Positions 7,123 through 16,871 of a stretch of DNA of 64,000 bases are shown one piece after another; position 1 is the first letter of the stretch; the number at the start of each line of letters is the position of its first letter. A program made the position numbers and the translations under genes. This DNA is from CALINF01 sp039990395 (GTDB taxonomy: Bacteria > Pseudomonadota > Gammaproteobacteria > Pseudomonadales > Halieaceae), in contig JBDXFZ010000146.1 in the NCBI GenBank assembly GCA_039990395.1, positions 1,736,001 through 1,800,000 of the forward strand, in the 5' to 3' direction. A model generated the notes under the pieces. That model worked only from the letters and a program-made list of their open reading frames with translations. It was not told the DNA's origin and did not search any database.

Positions 7123-8364
7123 TTAGGCAACAGATTCGTCGGTAGGTTCCTTATCCAGCTCAAACGAGGAGTGCAGGGATCGAACCGCCAGCTCGAGGAA
7201 CTTCTCCTCGATAATCACCGATATCTTGATCTCTGACGTAGTGATCATCTGGATATTAATGCCTACATCGGCAAGCGCAGCAAACATCTGGCTAGCCACA
7301 CCCGCGTGTGAACGCATTCCAACACCCACCACAGACACCTTGGCAATCCGATTGTCGCTGCGCACCTCACGAGCCTGCAGCTCATTCTTCACCCCGATAA
7401 GCACTTCCTCAGCCCGGACCAGATCTGTGCGGCCCACAGTAAAGGTAAAGTCGGTGGTGTTGTCATCTGCTACGTTCTGCACGATCACATCGACTTCAAT
7501 GTTAGCGGCACCAATCGGCCCCAAAATTCGATGGGCTACCCCGGGCATATCGGGCACACCCAGAATAGTCAGTTTGGCCTCGTCGCGATTAAATGCGATA
7601 CCGGCAATTGTCGGCGTTTCCATGTCATCCTCATCTTCCAGGGTAATCAACGTCCCCGGACCATCCTCAAAACTGTGCAGCACTCTTAGGGGCACATTGT
7701 ATTTACCGGCAAACTCAACCGCTCTTATCTGCAGCACCTTGGAACCCATGCTGGCCATTTCCAGCATCTCTTCAAATGTGATTTTCGATAAGCGACGAGC
7801 CCCATCAACCACGCGCGGATCGGTGGTATAGACACCATCAACATCGGTGTAAATCTGGCATTCCTGCGCTTTGAGCGCTGCGGCTAGAGCAACTGCAGTC
7901 GTATCTGAACCACCGCGCCCCAGTGTTGTAATGTTTCCGTGTTCATCTACACCCTGAAAACCCGCAACCACGATTACGTACCCCTGCTCCAAGTCGGCGT
8001 GCAACCGTGCGTCATCGATTTCGCGGATTCTCGCCTTGGTATGGGCATCGTCCGTGAGGATACGCACCTGAGAGCCAGTGTAGGATTTAGCTTTTATGCC
8101 ACGCTTGTTCAGCGCCATGCTAAGCAACGCAGTGGTCACCTGCTCCCCCGTGGACACCAGCGCATCCATTTCGCGCGGCATGGGGTTATTTTGAACCTGC
8201 TGGGCCAGATCTATCAATCGATTGGTCTCGCCGCTCATTGCCGACACCACCACTACCAGCTGATGTCCATTCGAGCGAAAGCCGGCGACTTTATCAGCCA
8301 CCTGCTCTATCCGTTCGATGGTGCCAACGGATGTGCCGCCAAATTTTTGGACTATAAGACTCAT
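7123..8364 (-). CDS. lysC: aspartate kinase LysC
   Basis: Monofunctional aspartokinase of 413 residues. It phosphorylates aspartate, the first step to lysine, threonine, methionine and diaminopimelate. KFGGTSVG is at residues 7-14 and the kinase core includes GRGGSDTTA. Two ACT domains in the last 150 residues (segments starting ILGVPDMPGVA and VSVVGVGMR) predict feedback inhibition by lysine/threonine. The frame also has a TTG one codon upstream; the ATG at 8364 is preferred. Lies between alaS and csrA. Confidence 0.97.
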   Translation of the reverse strand: MSLIVQKFGGTSVGTIERIEQVADKVAGFRSNGHQLVVVVSAMSGETNRLIDLAQQVQNNPMPREMDALVSTGEQVTTALLSMALNKRGIKAKSYTGSQVRILTDDAHTKARIREIDDARLHADLEQGYVIVVAGFQGVDEHGNITTLGRGGSDTTAVALAAALKAQECQIYTDVDGVYTTDPRVVDGARRLSKITFEEMLEMASMGSKVLQIRAVEFAGKYNVPLRVLHSFEDGPGTLITLEDEDDMETPTIAGIAFNRDEAKLTILGVPDMPGVAHRILGPIGAANIEVDVIVQNVADDNTTDFTFTVGRTDLVRAEEVLIGVKNELQAREVRSDNRIAKVSVVGVGMRSHAGVASQMFAALADVGINIQMITTSEIKISVIIEEKFLELAVRSLHSSFELDKEPTDESVA

Positions 8365-8452
8365 CAATACCCTGTGAGTGCGAGCAAAAAACGGCCGCTA
8401 TTAAACACTAACAGCGCGCAAATTTAAACCGTTTAGAGATTAGGGAGCTGGA

Positions 8453-11053
8453 TCATCCCGCGTTGGCAGCCACCCAGTCGGGCACTGTCTGCAGCACGGC
8501 GGCCAGTGCCGCCACGTCTGATCCGCCGCCTTGAGCCATATCTGGACGACCACCACCCTTGCCTCCCAACCGGCCGGCATATTCACGCATCAGATCACCC
8601 GCTTTCACTTTGGAGGTCAGATCCTGGGTTACGCCGGCGGCCAGCGCGATTTTGTCACCCTCAACGGCTGCCAATAGCACCACTGCACTACCCAGTTTGT
8701 TTTTACACTGATCCAGCGTATCGCGCAGGGACTTGGCGTCGGCACCATCCACAGTTGCCGCCAATATCTTGATACCGTTAATCTCCACCGCGCTGGCAGT
8801 AAGGTCACCACCGGCTGATGTGGCCAGCTTTTGTTTCAGCCTTGCTATTTCTTTCTCCAGATCCCGGCTTTCCTGACGCAGCGTAGACACCTTGTCGGCA
8901 ACGTTGTCCGTGGATCCTTTAACCACAGCACACACAGCACTGAGTTGCGCGTCCAATGACGCAATAGCATTAAGCGCACCCTCACCGGTAACAGCTTCGA
9001 TACGGCGAACACCGGCGGCCACGCCAGATTCGGAGCTGATTCGCAGCAGACCAATATCGCCCGTGCGATCCACATGCGTTCCACCACACAGCTCAACTGA
9101 GAAATTGTGCTCACCCATCGACAGCACGCGTACTTCGTCGCCGTACTTCTCGCCGAACAGGGCCATCGCGCCCGCCTCTACGGCCTCGTCCATAGACATC
9201 ACGCGGGTATCGACCGGCGTGTTGGCACGAATTTGAGTATTCACAATGTGCTCGATTCGGGCGATTTCTTCGCTAGTGACACCCTCAAAATGCGAGAAAT
9301 CAAACCGCAAACGCGCCGAGTCAACGAGTGAACCCTTTTGAGTGACATGGTCGCCCAGCACATCTCGCAGTGCCGCGTGCAGCAGGTGAGTCGCGGAGTG
9401 GTTAAGACGAGTGCGCTGCCTAACCGTTACATCCACCTCAGTTTGCAGCGTATCACCCACTCGCGTTTTACCCGCAAGTACCTTCACATGATGCAAGTGT
9501 TGCTCACCGGCCTTAGTGGTATCAGTGACCTCCAACTTTACGTCACCCTCCCATAGGTAACCGGTATCGCCGACCTGACCACCAGATTCGGCATAAAACG
9601 GCGTCTGATTCAGTACCACAACACCAATCTCATCCAGCATAAGCTCTTCTACAGGCTCACCATCGCGCAATAGCGCAGTCACCTGGCCGGCGCCAGTTAG
9701 CCCAACGTAGCCGGTGAATTCGGTGCTGCCCTCGATATCCAGAATATCGTTGTAGTCCACCTTAAAGCTGCCACCCTCCTGTGAGCGGGCACGCTGTAAA
9801 GCCATGGACTCTTCGTAGCCAACAAGATCCAGCGTATACCCACGTTCACGTGCGATATCGTTGGTGAGATCCGTTGGGAAACCATAGGTGTCGTAGAGCT
9901 TAAAAATCAGCTCGCCCGGTATCTTCATGTCCGGCAAATCTGCAAGTGCTTCTTCGAGAATAGACAATCCATTGTCCAGCGTTTTGGCAAACTGCTCTTC
10001 CTCGTGCAGCAATGCCTTTTCTACCTGCGGCTGCAGCTTCACCAGTTCGGGATAGGCTTCACCCATCTGCTGTGCCAATGGCGCCACCAACTTATAAAAG
10101 AAAGGTGCAGTGGCACCCAACCGGTTACCGTGACGAATCGCTCTGCGAATAATGCGCCGCAGTACATAGCCACGCCCCTCATTGCCGGGCAGCACGCCGT
10201 CTACCACCAAAAACGCGCAGGAACGTATGTGATCTGCAATCACGTTTAGCGACTTATCTTCCCTGTCATGCACATTGAGTAATTTCGCGATGGCGGTAAT
10301 CAATGCATCAAACAAGTCTATTTCGTAGTTGCTATGAACATGCTGCATGACGGCAGCAATGCGCTCCAGACCCATACCGGTGTCGACAGAGGGTTTGGGC
10401 AGCGGTTTCATCTCGCCGCTCTGATCCCGGTTGTACTGCATGAATACCAGATTCCAGATTTCTACATAACGATCCAGGTCGTCATTTTCGCTGCCGGGAG
10501 GACCTCCAGCCACATCGGGGCCGTGGTCGTAGAATATTTCAGAGCACGGACCGCAGGGGCCTGTGTCACCCATCTGCCAGAAGTTATCTTCATCCAGACG
10601 AGAAATACGATCACGCGGAAAGCCAATCTCGTCGGCCCATATATCCTCCGCTTCATCATCGGTTGTATGAACAGTTATCCACAATCGCTCTTTGGGTAGA
10701 CCCAGTTCTACGGTAAGAAACTCCCATGCAAACGCAATTGCCTCACGTTTGAAGTAGTCGCCAAAGCTAAAATTCCCCAACATCTCGAAAAAGGTGTGGT
10801 GACGCGCGGTGTAGCCTACGTTTTCAAGATCGTTGTGCTTGCCACCGGCGCGTACACAGCGCTGGCTGGAGGTGGCCCGGTTGTAAGAGCGCTGCTCGAT
10901 ACCCAAGAAGGTATCCTTAAACTGGTTCATCCCTGCGTTGGCAAACAGCAACGTGGGATCATCAGCTGGCACCAGCGAGCTGCTAGCTATGCGCGTATGA
11001 CCCTTGTTCTCATAGTATGTAAGAAACGCTTCGCGAATTTCTTCGGTCTTCAT
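8453..11053 (-). CDS. alaS: alanyl-tRNA synthetase
   Basis: Class II synthetase of 866 residues charging tRNA-Ala. Motif regions are visible near residues 85-100 (HHTFFEMLGNFSFGDY). The editing domain carries HSATHLLH and CGGTHV (zinc/editing site), and the C-terminal domain includes the glycine-rich GGKGGGRPDMAQGGG. Length is normal for bacterial AlaRS. The start has GGAAAA upstream. First gene of the alaS-lysC-csrA group. Confidence 0.98.
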   Translation of the reverse strand: MKTEEIREAFLTYYENKGHTRIASSSLVPADDPTLLFANAGMNQFKDTFLGIEQRSYNRATSSQRCVRAGGKHNDLENVGYTARHHTFFEMLGNFSFGDYFKREAIAFAWEFLTVELGLPKERLWITVHTTDDEAEDIWADEIGFPRDRISRLDEDNFWQMGDTGPCGPCSEIFYDHGPDVAGGPPGSENDDLDRYVEIWNLVFMQYNRDQSGEMKPLPKPSVDTGMGLERIAAVMQHVHSNYEIDLFDALITAIAKLLNVHDREDKSLNVIADHIRSCAFLVVDGVLPGNEGRGYVLRRIIRRAIRHGNRLGATAPFFYKLVAPLAQQMGEAYPELVKLQPQVEKALLHEEEQFAKTLDNGLSILEEALADLPDMKIPGELIFKLYDTYGFPTDLTNDIARERGYTLDLVGYEESMALQRARSQEGGSFKVDYNDILDIEGSTEFTGYVGLTGAGQVTALLRDGEPVEELMLDEIGVVVLNQTPFYAESGGQVGDTGYLWEGDVKLEVTDTTKAGEQHLHHVKVLAGKTRVGDTLQTEVDVTVRQRTRLNHSATHLLHAALRDVLGDHVTQKGSLVDSARLRFDFSHFEGVTSEEIARIEHIVNTQIRANTPVDTRVMSMDEAVEAGAMALFGEKYGDEVRVLSMGEHNFSVELCGGTHVDRTGDIGLLRISSESGVAAGVRRIEAVTGEGALNAIASLDAQLSAVCAVVKGSTDNVADKVSTLRQESRDLEKEIARLKQKLATSAGGDLTASAVEINGIKILAATVDGADAKSLRDTLDQCKNKLGSAVVLLAAVEGDKIALAAGVTQDLTSKVKAGDLMREYAGRLGGKGGGRPDMAQGGGSDVAALAAVLQTVPDWVAANAG

Positions 11054-11089
11054 AGGTTTTCCAGTGTCGTTAATACGTAATCGGTCGGG

Positions 11090-11437
11090 CTAGCCCGCCA
11101 TGCGCCCTTCACTCAGTGTGCCACCCGCAAGAATGTGCAAATGCAGATGGAACACCGTTTGGCCAGCGCCTTCCCCATTGTTGATAATCAGACGAAACGC
11201 CTCGTCTACGCCCAGTTGACGTGCCACGTTACCCGCGGCGAGCAATAAGTGTCCTAGCAGCTCCTGATCATCTGGTTGTGCGTCGGCAAGCTTGGCAATA
11301 CCCCGCTTAGGAATCACCAGCACATGCACTGGCGCTTGCGGGCTAATGTCATTGATCGCAATGCAGTGTTCGTCCTCGTAAATAAATTCACTCGGAATAT
11401 CACCGCTTATGATTTTGCCAAAAATAGTATCAGACAT
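11090..11437 (-). CDS. HIT-family purine nucleoside phosphoramidase (HinT-like)
   Basis: A 115-residue histidine-triad protein with the catalytic motif H97-L-H99-L-H101 (FHLHLHI). HinT-type enzymes hydrolyse adenosine phosphoramidates and acyl-AMP; that is family knowledge. It starts 4 bases after the Trm112-like gene ends and is probably cotranscribed with it. Confidence 0.93.
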   Translation of the reverse strand: MSDTIFGKIISGDIPSEFIYEDEHCIAINDISPQAPVHVLVIPKRGIAKLADAQPDDQELLGHLLLAAGNVARQLGVDEAFRLIINNGEGAGQTVFHLHLHILAGGTLSEGRMAG

Positions 11438-11441
11438 CGTG

Positions 11442-11627
11442 CTACCCCAGTTTCTCGTCGGCCGTTAACTGTCTGGCTTCGCTTTCCAGCATCACAGGAA
11501 TGCCGTCTCGCACGGGATAGGCCAAACCGCTGGCTTTGCACACCAGCTCGTCTTTTTCCTCATCATATTCCACCGGTGCCTTAGTAACCGGGCACACCAG
11601 AATACTCAGCAGTTTCTTGTCGATCAT
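11442..11627 (-). CDS. Trm112-like (YcaR) protein
   Basis: Small protein of 61 residues, MIDKKLLSILVCPVTKAP..., with the family's LAYPVRDGIPVML C-terminal strand. Bacterial YcaR/Trm112 proteins are thought to partner methyltransferases or act in lipid A/cell-envelope contexts; the role here is unknown. The open frame extends 7 codons further, but the ATG at 11627 gives the canonical N-terminus. Confidence 0.88.
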   Translation of the reverse strand: MIDKKLLSILVCPVTKAPVEYDEEKDELVCKASGLAYPVRDGIPVMLESEARQLTADEKLG

Positions 11628-11671
11628 GTCCGTTCCGCAATGAGCCAAAGGGCGGCCATTATACGGATTTT

Positions 11672-12520
11672 TCAGGGGTTGGGCATGGGTGGAACCAGCA
11701 ACTGCGGATCAATACGCTCGCTGCGCCAGCTCATGCGCCAGTCCAGATGCGGACCAGTGGCTCTACCGGTGGCACCCACCGCACCCAGCACGTCGCCGGT
11801 CTCAAGCACTTGCCCCACTTGGACGCTCACTTCACTCATGTGCAAAAAAGAGGACGATAGCTTGTAGCCGTGATCGAGGATCACGGTACCACCTGAGTAG
11901 AACAGGTCTGGCTCTGCTAACGTGACTACGCCAGGCGCCGGCGCAACAACGGGTGTTCCGGTGGGCACGGCTACGTCTACCCCGTAATGCGGGTTGCCAG
12001 GATTGCCGTTGTAGACGCGCTGGCTGCCATACACACCCGAAATTGGCCCTATCGCCGGCCAACTAAATCCCGCGACTGCCTCTGTCAGCAGATCTTCGCG
12101 TTCAATACGCTGCGCTTTGGCAGCGCTTACCAGCTTGCGCTCTCGGGCGATGCGCTCAAGATCGGCCGGGTCGGGTGTAACGGTACGCTGAGGCACACCC
12201 TCCACACGCTGAATTCGATATTCGCGTGGCGCTATGCGAACTTCACGCGTGCAATTGATGGCGCCGGTGAGCTCAAGCGAAAAAGTGGGTTTGGCATTGC
12301 GGCCGAGCCCGAACAACACCAGGCCATCCTCCAGCACATCCAGCGACGCGCCGTTTAGAGCAACTGAGGTGCCCGGTGATACCCGCGCATAGGCGAGGCC
12401 GCCCGGTATCAGGTTGCCCTCCAACGCTATACAGTCGCGGCCTGATGGTGCGGAGTCTTGAGCCGTGGCCAACAGTGACAACAGCAGAGCCGGCACCACA
12501 ACCATCCAAAATCTATTCAT
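11672..12520 (-). CDS. exported M23-family (LytM-type) peptidase with HxD in place of HxH
   Basis: A 282-residue protein with a signal peptide (hydrophobic residues 5-20) and a C-terminal LytM fold at about residues 155-270. The first zinc motif HxxxD (H178, D182) and a conserved His in FLHMS (H227) are present. The second motif reads GPHLDW (H258, D260), so the usual third metal histidine of HxH is Asp. I believe this HLD variant recurs in one gammaproteobacterial subfamily, but I cannot check that here. Role: periplasmic peptidoglycan endopeptidase, or a catalytically altered regulator of amidases. Divergent from greB. Confidence 0.88.
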   Translation of the reverse strand: MNRFWMVVVPALLLSLLATAQDSAPSGRDCIALEGNLIPGGLAYARVSPGTSVALNGASLDVLEDGLVLFGLGRNAKPTFSLELTGAINCTREVRIAPREYRIQRVEGVPQRTVTPDPADLERIARERKLVSAAKAQRIEREDLLTEAVAGFSWPAIGPISGVYGSQRVYNGNPGNPHYGVDVAVPTGTPVVAPAPGVVTLAEPDLFYSGGTVILDHGYKLSSSFLHMSEVSVQVGQVLETGDVLGAVGATGRATGPHLDWRMSWRSERIDPQLLVPPMPNP

Positions 12521-12620
12521 CAAAAAGTACCAATTCAGCGTCGATAGTTATGAATCCCACAGTTTACCTACTGGTAAACCAAATACCACGATTGACCGGC
12601 AGCGCGTGTAGAATAGCGAT

Positions 12621-13121
12621 ATGGGACGTTACAGACCACCACGCCAACGAGGATCCGCATATATCACGCGTCAGGGTGAAGAGACCCTGAGGGACGAGTT
12701 GCACCAACTGTGGAAGGTGGAACGGCCGCAGGTAACTCACGCTGTGCACGAGGCCGCAAAGAACGGGGATCGCTCGGAAAATGGCGACTACATTTACGGC
12801 AAAAGACGACTGAGGGAAATCGATTCGCGGGTCAGGTTTTTGAACAAACGTCTGGACGAGCTCACGATTGTTGACAGCCCTCCCACAGACAGGAGCAAAA
12901 TTTACTTCGGCGCGCACATCGACTTGGAAGATGAGGCTGGAGATGAACACCGCTTCCGCATCGTCGGTCCAGATGAGTTCGATCTAGCGGCGGGCAAACT
13001 CAGCATGGATTCACCGATGGCTCGTGCTCTGATGGGAAAATCAGTGGACGATGAAGTCACCGTCCGCAGTCCCAGTGGAGACATTCTCTATGTCGTTATA
13101 CAAATTGACTACAACGAGTAA
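12621..13121 (+). CDS. greB: transcription elongation factor GreB
   Basis: A 166-residue GreA/GreB family factor. The N-terminal coiled coil carries the acidic tip (KNGDRSENGDY) that stimulates RNA polymerase to cleave backtracked RNA. The C-terminal FKBP-like domain ends SPSGDILYVVIQIDY. The start MGRYRPP and the basic N-terminus fit GreB better than GreA. Single gene, converging with the TonB receptor that ends 12 bases later. Confidence 0.95.
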   Translation: MGRYRPPRQRGSAYITRQGEETLRDELHQLWKVERPQVTHAVHEAAKNGDRSENGDYIYGKRRLREIDSRVRFLNKRLDELTIVDSPPTDRSKIYFGAHIDLEDEAGDEHRFRIVGPDEFDLAAGKLSMDSPMARALMGKSVDDEVTVRSPSGDILYVVIQIDYNE

Positions 13122-13133
13122 ACGTTTTTCGCG

Positions 13134-15272
13134 CTAGAACGCCCACTCTACTCCTACCAGAGCTGTTCGAGGTTTGTTTGGCCTTGCGCCATCGGGCTGT
13201 CTGGAAACGATAGCGCGCTCATCAAACAGGTTCTCCACCTTGAGGAATACCAGCGATTGGTCAGTAAGCGAATAGCGGCTGATAAAATCAACCACGAGTA
13301 AATCTTCGCTGCGATCAAATCTGTCGCCGCCGTTATTACAGCCCACGTTCATGCACATTTCGTCGATGTACTTGGCAACTGCGTAGTTCCCCCAACCCAA
13401 CTGAGTCTCTACGCCTACGCGCAGGCTTAGAATGCTTTCGGGGATAGACGCCAGTTGGTCACCATCGCGGATGCCTTCATCCGGATTGTCTTTGCTAATC
13501 TCCGCCTGGGTGTAGGTGTACATCAGGTTTATCGGAATATCGAGGCCACCCCATTGAAGGTCAGAGCCCACTTGCAATTCTAATCCCTGTATCACCGCGT
13601 CGCCGGTATCGTACGTACCGCTGGTAGCGCCATTGCTACAAGGACTGCCGTTCGAGCAATTTTCTGTTTTATTACTGAAATCGCTGTAAAAGCCTATCGC
13701 CTCAACAAACCAATCGTCGGTATAGCGTAAACCCGCCTCCCAGTTTTCGCTGGTTTCCGGATCCTCATTCTCCTTAGCGCCACCGCCCAACGGAGAGAAG
13801 CCACGATGCACGCCCGCCAGCATCTGCCACCGATCGGATAGGTCGTAGGTGAATGATGCGCCCGGCAACCACTCATCGACATCGTTGCTGCGCCTGCTTT
13901 CTATCTGGCCTCGCTCGGGATCGGCGTATTGTTTACGCCACGATGATACATCCTCGTAGCGCAGCGCCAGATGCACATTAAGCGCCTGTGTTGCTTGCCA
14001 ACTGTCGACTACCCACAAGCTGTTGGCATCAGCTTTTTCGCGTCGGTTATTGCTGCCCGTGGGCCGCTTTAAACCGGTATAGATCAACTCTCCATCAATT
14101 TGGTCGTAAACCTCTACTGGCTGATAGCGATCCATTTCGTCTTGGTGCACACGTCCGCCCAAGGCCAGTTGATGAGAGCCCAATGCCCAGTCAGCATTAA
14201 GCTCAATACCCGTCGACTCATAGTCACGATTATTGTGCTTGTACTGCAGATCAAAGGCATCCTGAGTACCATCGAGGATACCCTGTGCAACAGAGTCACC
14301 AGCGTTCGCAGCGTCGATGAAATTACTCCCGCCACTGAGTTTGAACCAGTCGCGCGAGAACTCGTTGTGGTACACCGTGGCAGACAAGTCCAGGCTGTCA
14401 GTCAGGTCGACCCGATACACCGCGCTGAGGCCAGTGTGGTCGTTGTCCATCTCATCGGGGCGTGACAAACCGTATCGTCTGTCCTCGTCTCGATTGAAAT
14501 CGCTATCAGTCAGGCCAAGGTAAGTTTCATCAGAGGTTTCCTCTGAATATTGTCCTTTAAGCAACACGCTCTGGCGCTCGCCTTCCCACGCCAGCTTTAC
14601 CAGATAGTCTTGAATGTCATAGCCCGTGTCATTGCTACTTCTATCGATGTCCTTGAAACCATCACTGCGGCGCTGGGCCGTTTCTACCAGAAAGCCGAAC
14701 TGACCCTGACGAGCGCCGTAGCTGGCCAGTAAGTCAGCTTGACCATTCTGGCCGTAGGCAAAATTCACCCGGCCGTTAGACTCGTTTGGTATGGGTGTAG
14801 AGACCATGTTCACCACGCCGCCGGTTGTCTGAGGGCCGTAGCGTAAAAGAGGCGCGCCTTTAAGGATTTCTATCGCCTGCATGCGCAACACTGTGGGGAA
14901 GTAATAGGCCGCTGGGTTTGAGTAGGGGGCTGGGGCGATCAATACGCCGTCTTCCATCAGCGTGACCTTGGAAGCGCGCTCCGACGTCGCACCACGAATA
15001 CCGATATTCGGCCGCAAGCCCGAGCCATCTTCTTCCTGAATGTAAACGCCCGGTACTGTCTTAAGTAGTTGGTTAACGTCGGTTGCGGCTTCGATGCGTA
15101 TCTGATCAATATCAACAACAGCACTGGAGCCTGGCAATACCCGCGCATCATCACGGGTGCCGATGATGGTGACTTCTTCGAGCATGTTGGAAGAGGCAGC
15201 AGCCGCGAGAGTGGTCTGCGTTATCGCAGCGACTAGACCAGCCGCTGCAGTCGCTAATATACGAGGGGTCAT
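13134..15272 (-). CDS. TonB-dependent receptor, FecA-like (ferric siderophore/citrate uptake)
   Basis: Outer-membrane receptor of 712 residues. The ATG at 15272 has AGGAAAA upstream and begins a signal peptide (MTPRILATAAAGLVAA...). The frame also extends 15 codons to 15317. A TonB box-like EEVTIIGTR is followed by a plug domain (LLKTVPGVYIQEEDG, RGATSERASKVTLMEDG, EILKGAPLLRYGPQTTGGVVNM) and a 22-strand-type barrel ending in an aromatic (VGVEWAF). Plug sequences resemble FecA. Two Fur-box matches overlap its promoter, supporting iron-regulated uptake of a ferric chelate. No fec inner-membrane genes are adjacent, so the ligand is unknown. Confidence 0.88.
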   Translation of the reverse strand: MTPRILATAAAGLVAAITQTTLAAAASSNMLEEVTIIGTRDDARVLPGSSAVVDIDQIRIEAATDVNQLLKTVPGVYIQEEDGSGLRPNIGIRGATSERASKVTLMEDGVLIAPAPYSNPAAYYFPTVLRMQAIEILKGAPLLRYGPQTTGGVVNMVSTPIPNESNGRVNFAYGQNGQADLLASYGARQGQFGFLVETAQRRSDGFKDIDRSSNDTGYDIQDYLVKLAWEGERQSVLLKGQYSEETSDETYLGLTDSDFNRDEDRRYGLSRPDEMDNDHTGLSAVYRVDLTDSLDLSATVYHNEFSRDWFKLSGGSNFIDAANAGDSVAQGILDGTQDAFDLQYKHNNRDYESTGIELNADWALGSHQLALGGRVHQDEMDRYQPVEVYDQIDGELIYTGLKRPTGSNNRREKADANSLWVVDSWQATQALNVHLALRYEDVSSWRKQYADPERGQIESRRSNDVDEWLPGASFTYDLSDRWQMLAGVHRGFSPLGGGAKENEDPETSENWEAGLRYTDDWFVEAIGFYSDFSNKTENCSNGSPCSNGATSGTYDTGDAVIQGLELQVGSDLQWGGLDIPINLMYTYTQAEISKDNPDEGIRDGDQLASIPESILSLRVGVETQLGWGNYAVAKYIDEMCMNVGCNNGGDRFDRSEDLLVVDFISRYSLTDQSLVFLKVENLFDERAIVSRQPDGARPNKPRTALVGVEWAF

Positions 15273-15334
15273 ACATTTTCCTAAATGTGGCGTGCGGAGT
15301 TTCACTTCGCGAGCCATGATCAGCAGATAGGAAA

Positions 15335-15363
15335 ATACTATTGGTAATCATTCTCATTTGCAA
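15335..15363 (-). promoter_or_regulatory. sigma-70 promoter of the FecA-like receptor
   Basis: Minus strand: -35 TTGCAA (15358-15363), a 17-base spacer and -10 TAGTAT (15335-15340). The spacer is occupied by the first Fur-box match, so Fur binding would block RNA polymerase. Confidence 0.65.
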
Positions 15364-15385
15364 GCGCAAATAGGAATGATTCTTA
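15343..15385 (-). promoter_or_regulatory. paired Fur boxes in an imperfect palindrome
   Basis: Two 19-bp matches to the Fur consensus lie at 15343-15361 (minus strand GCAAATGAGAATGATTACC) and 15367-15385 (minus strand TAAGAATCATTCCTATTTG). They are arranged head to head about a short centre, giving an imperfect palindrome (TCATTCTCATTTGC against GCAAATAGGAATGA). The second match sits upstream of the -35. Ferrous-Fur repression of the downstream receptor is the simplest reading. Confidence 0.78.
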
Positions 15386-15433
15386 TTAAATAATGCGCCT
15401 CTCTAAATCCTGCGCGCTCTACAATGGCTTACC

Positions 15434-16651
15434 CTACTCCAGCGCGGCGTAAACCATGGCCTCAAGCTGGCCTCGGAAATTGAAGGTGCTAGAGGGCATC
15501 AGCTGCGTCATAAAAATCACGCTCAGCTCCTCGGCCGGGTCTACCCAGAACAGCGTGCTCGCTAACCCACCCCAGTAGAAACTGCCCCGGGAAGCGGGGC
15601 TGCCGTTGGCGATAGGGTTAACCGCCTGAGCAAACCCCAGCCCAAAACCCACGCCCTGATAACTTGTTTCGCTGAAGCTGCCTGTTGCAAACTCCGTTAG
15701 GTCGACCCCACCCGGCAGATGATTAGCTGTCATCAACTTGAGCGTTCGCGAGCCGATGATACGGTGGCCATCAAGCGTGCCGCCATTTTGCAGCATCAAA
15801 CAGAAGCGTAAGTAATCGCTGGCCGTAGAGATCAGTCCTCCCCCACCTGAATACAGGGTACGGTTGCGATAGTCGCTGTCCTGCCCATCATCATTTAACT
15901 GCATTTCCTTCTTCAGGTTGCGCTCATAGCACGATGCAAAACGCTCAACCTTGCCCTCTTCTATATTAAAAGCAGTATCAACCATCCCCAGCGGCTCGAA
16001 GATCACCTCGTTCAGGAAGTCGGCGAACGACATACCAGAGATGACTTCCACCAGGTAAGCCAACACATCGGTTGCCACAGAGTAATTCCAACGCTCTCCC
16101 GGAGAGAATTCGAGCGGCAACTGAGCCAGCGTATCCATCATCCCGCTGAGCGTATTACCCGGCAGTGGATTACCTACCTGCAGCTTGCGATACGCGTAGT
16201 CGATGTTCGTTGCCCGAAGAAAGTCATAGGTCAGGCCCGAGGTGTGCATCAGCAAGTCGCGGATGGTCATCGGCCGTGTACAGGCCTTGGTTTCAAATAA
16301 AGGAAAACTACCTGCGGTTCGCACTCGCAGATCTCGCCACTGTGGAATGAAACGATGAACCGGATCATCCAAAGAAAATAGACCCCGCTCGAACAATGTC
16401 ATGATCGCAATAGAGGTGATCGGCTTTGTCATGGAGTAGATGCGGACGATGGTATCTTCCGCCATTGGCGTACCGCGCTCCACATCACGCATACCTGCCA
16501 CGTCGAAGTAACACACCTTACCTTTTCGGGCGACCAGCGCCAGGCTGCCGGGTATCTTATCTACATCTATATAACGCTTGCGCAGGTGCTCGCCAATGCG
16601 CGACAACTGCGCCGCATTCATACCCACTTCAGAAGGATCTGCCCTCTCCAT
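15434..16651 (-). CDS. serine hydrolase, beta-lactamase class C / esterase EstB family
   Basis: A 405-residue protein of the PF00144 fold without an obvious signal peptide. The catalytic SxxK is S73-M-T-K76 (IYSMTKPITS) and the second motif is Y190-S-V (WNYSVATDVL). Other family blocks are MTIRDLLMHTSGL and GLGFAQAV. Such enzymes act as carboxylesterases, D-peptidases or transesterases; the cytoplasmic location and lack of AmpC-specific features argue against a true beta-lactamase. Divergent from gcvP. Confidence 0.88.
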   Translation of the reverse strand: MERADPSEVGMNAAQLSRIGEHLRKRYIDVDKIPGSLALVARKGKVCYFDVAGMRDVERGTPMAEDTIVRIYSMTKPITSIAIMTLFERGLFSLDDPVHRFIPQWRDLRVRTAGSFPLFETKACTRPMTIRDLLMHTSGLTYDFLRATNIDYAYRKLQVGNPLPGNTLSGMMDTLAQLPLEFSPGERWNYSVATDVLAYLVEVISGMSFADFLNEVIFEPLGMVDTAFNIEEGKVERFASCYERNLKKEMQLNDDGQDSDYRNRTLYSGGGGLISTASDYLRFCLMLQNGGTLDGHRIIGSRTLKLMTANHLPGGVDLTEFATGSFSETSYQGVGFGLGFAQAVNPIANGSPASRGSFYWGGLASTLFWVDPAEELSVIFMTQLMPSSTFNFRGQLEAMVYAALE

Positions 16652-16871
16652 AGTCTCTTTCCCGGTTCAATTTTAGATCAGGCAGTGTGCGATGAAGCAG
16701 GCCCAAAGCGCAAGTCCGGGGCGTCTTGAACGCGGTACTATTGAGCACCGGCTTGCTGGTCAATAACCGTACAATTGATTGCCCCGAATGGGCGCTGCTG
16801 CTACCATCGCGCCCTTAATTAGTAACGACTTTTTGCCCCCCCAAACACTACTGTCAATTGCCGGAGCATGC

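Noticed and set aside
7226..7831. 201-codon plus-strand frame
   Set aside because: Antisense to lysC and low-complexity Ser/Thr/Ala-rich, typical of a shadow frame.
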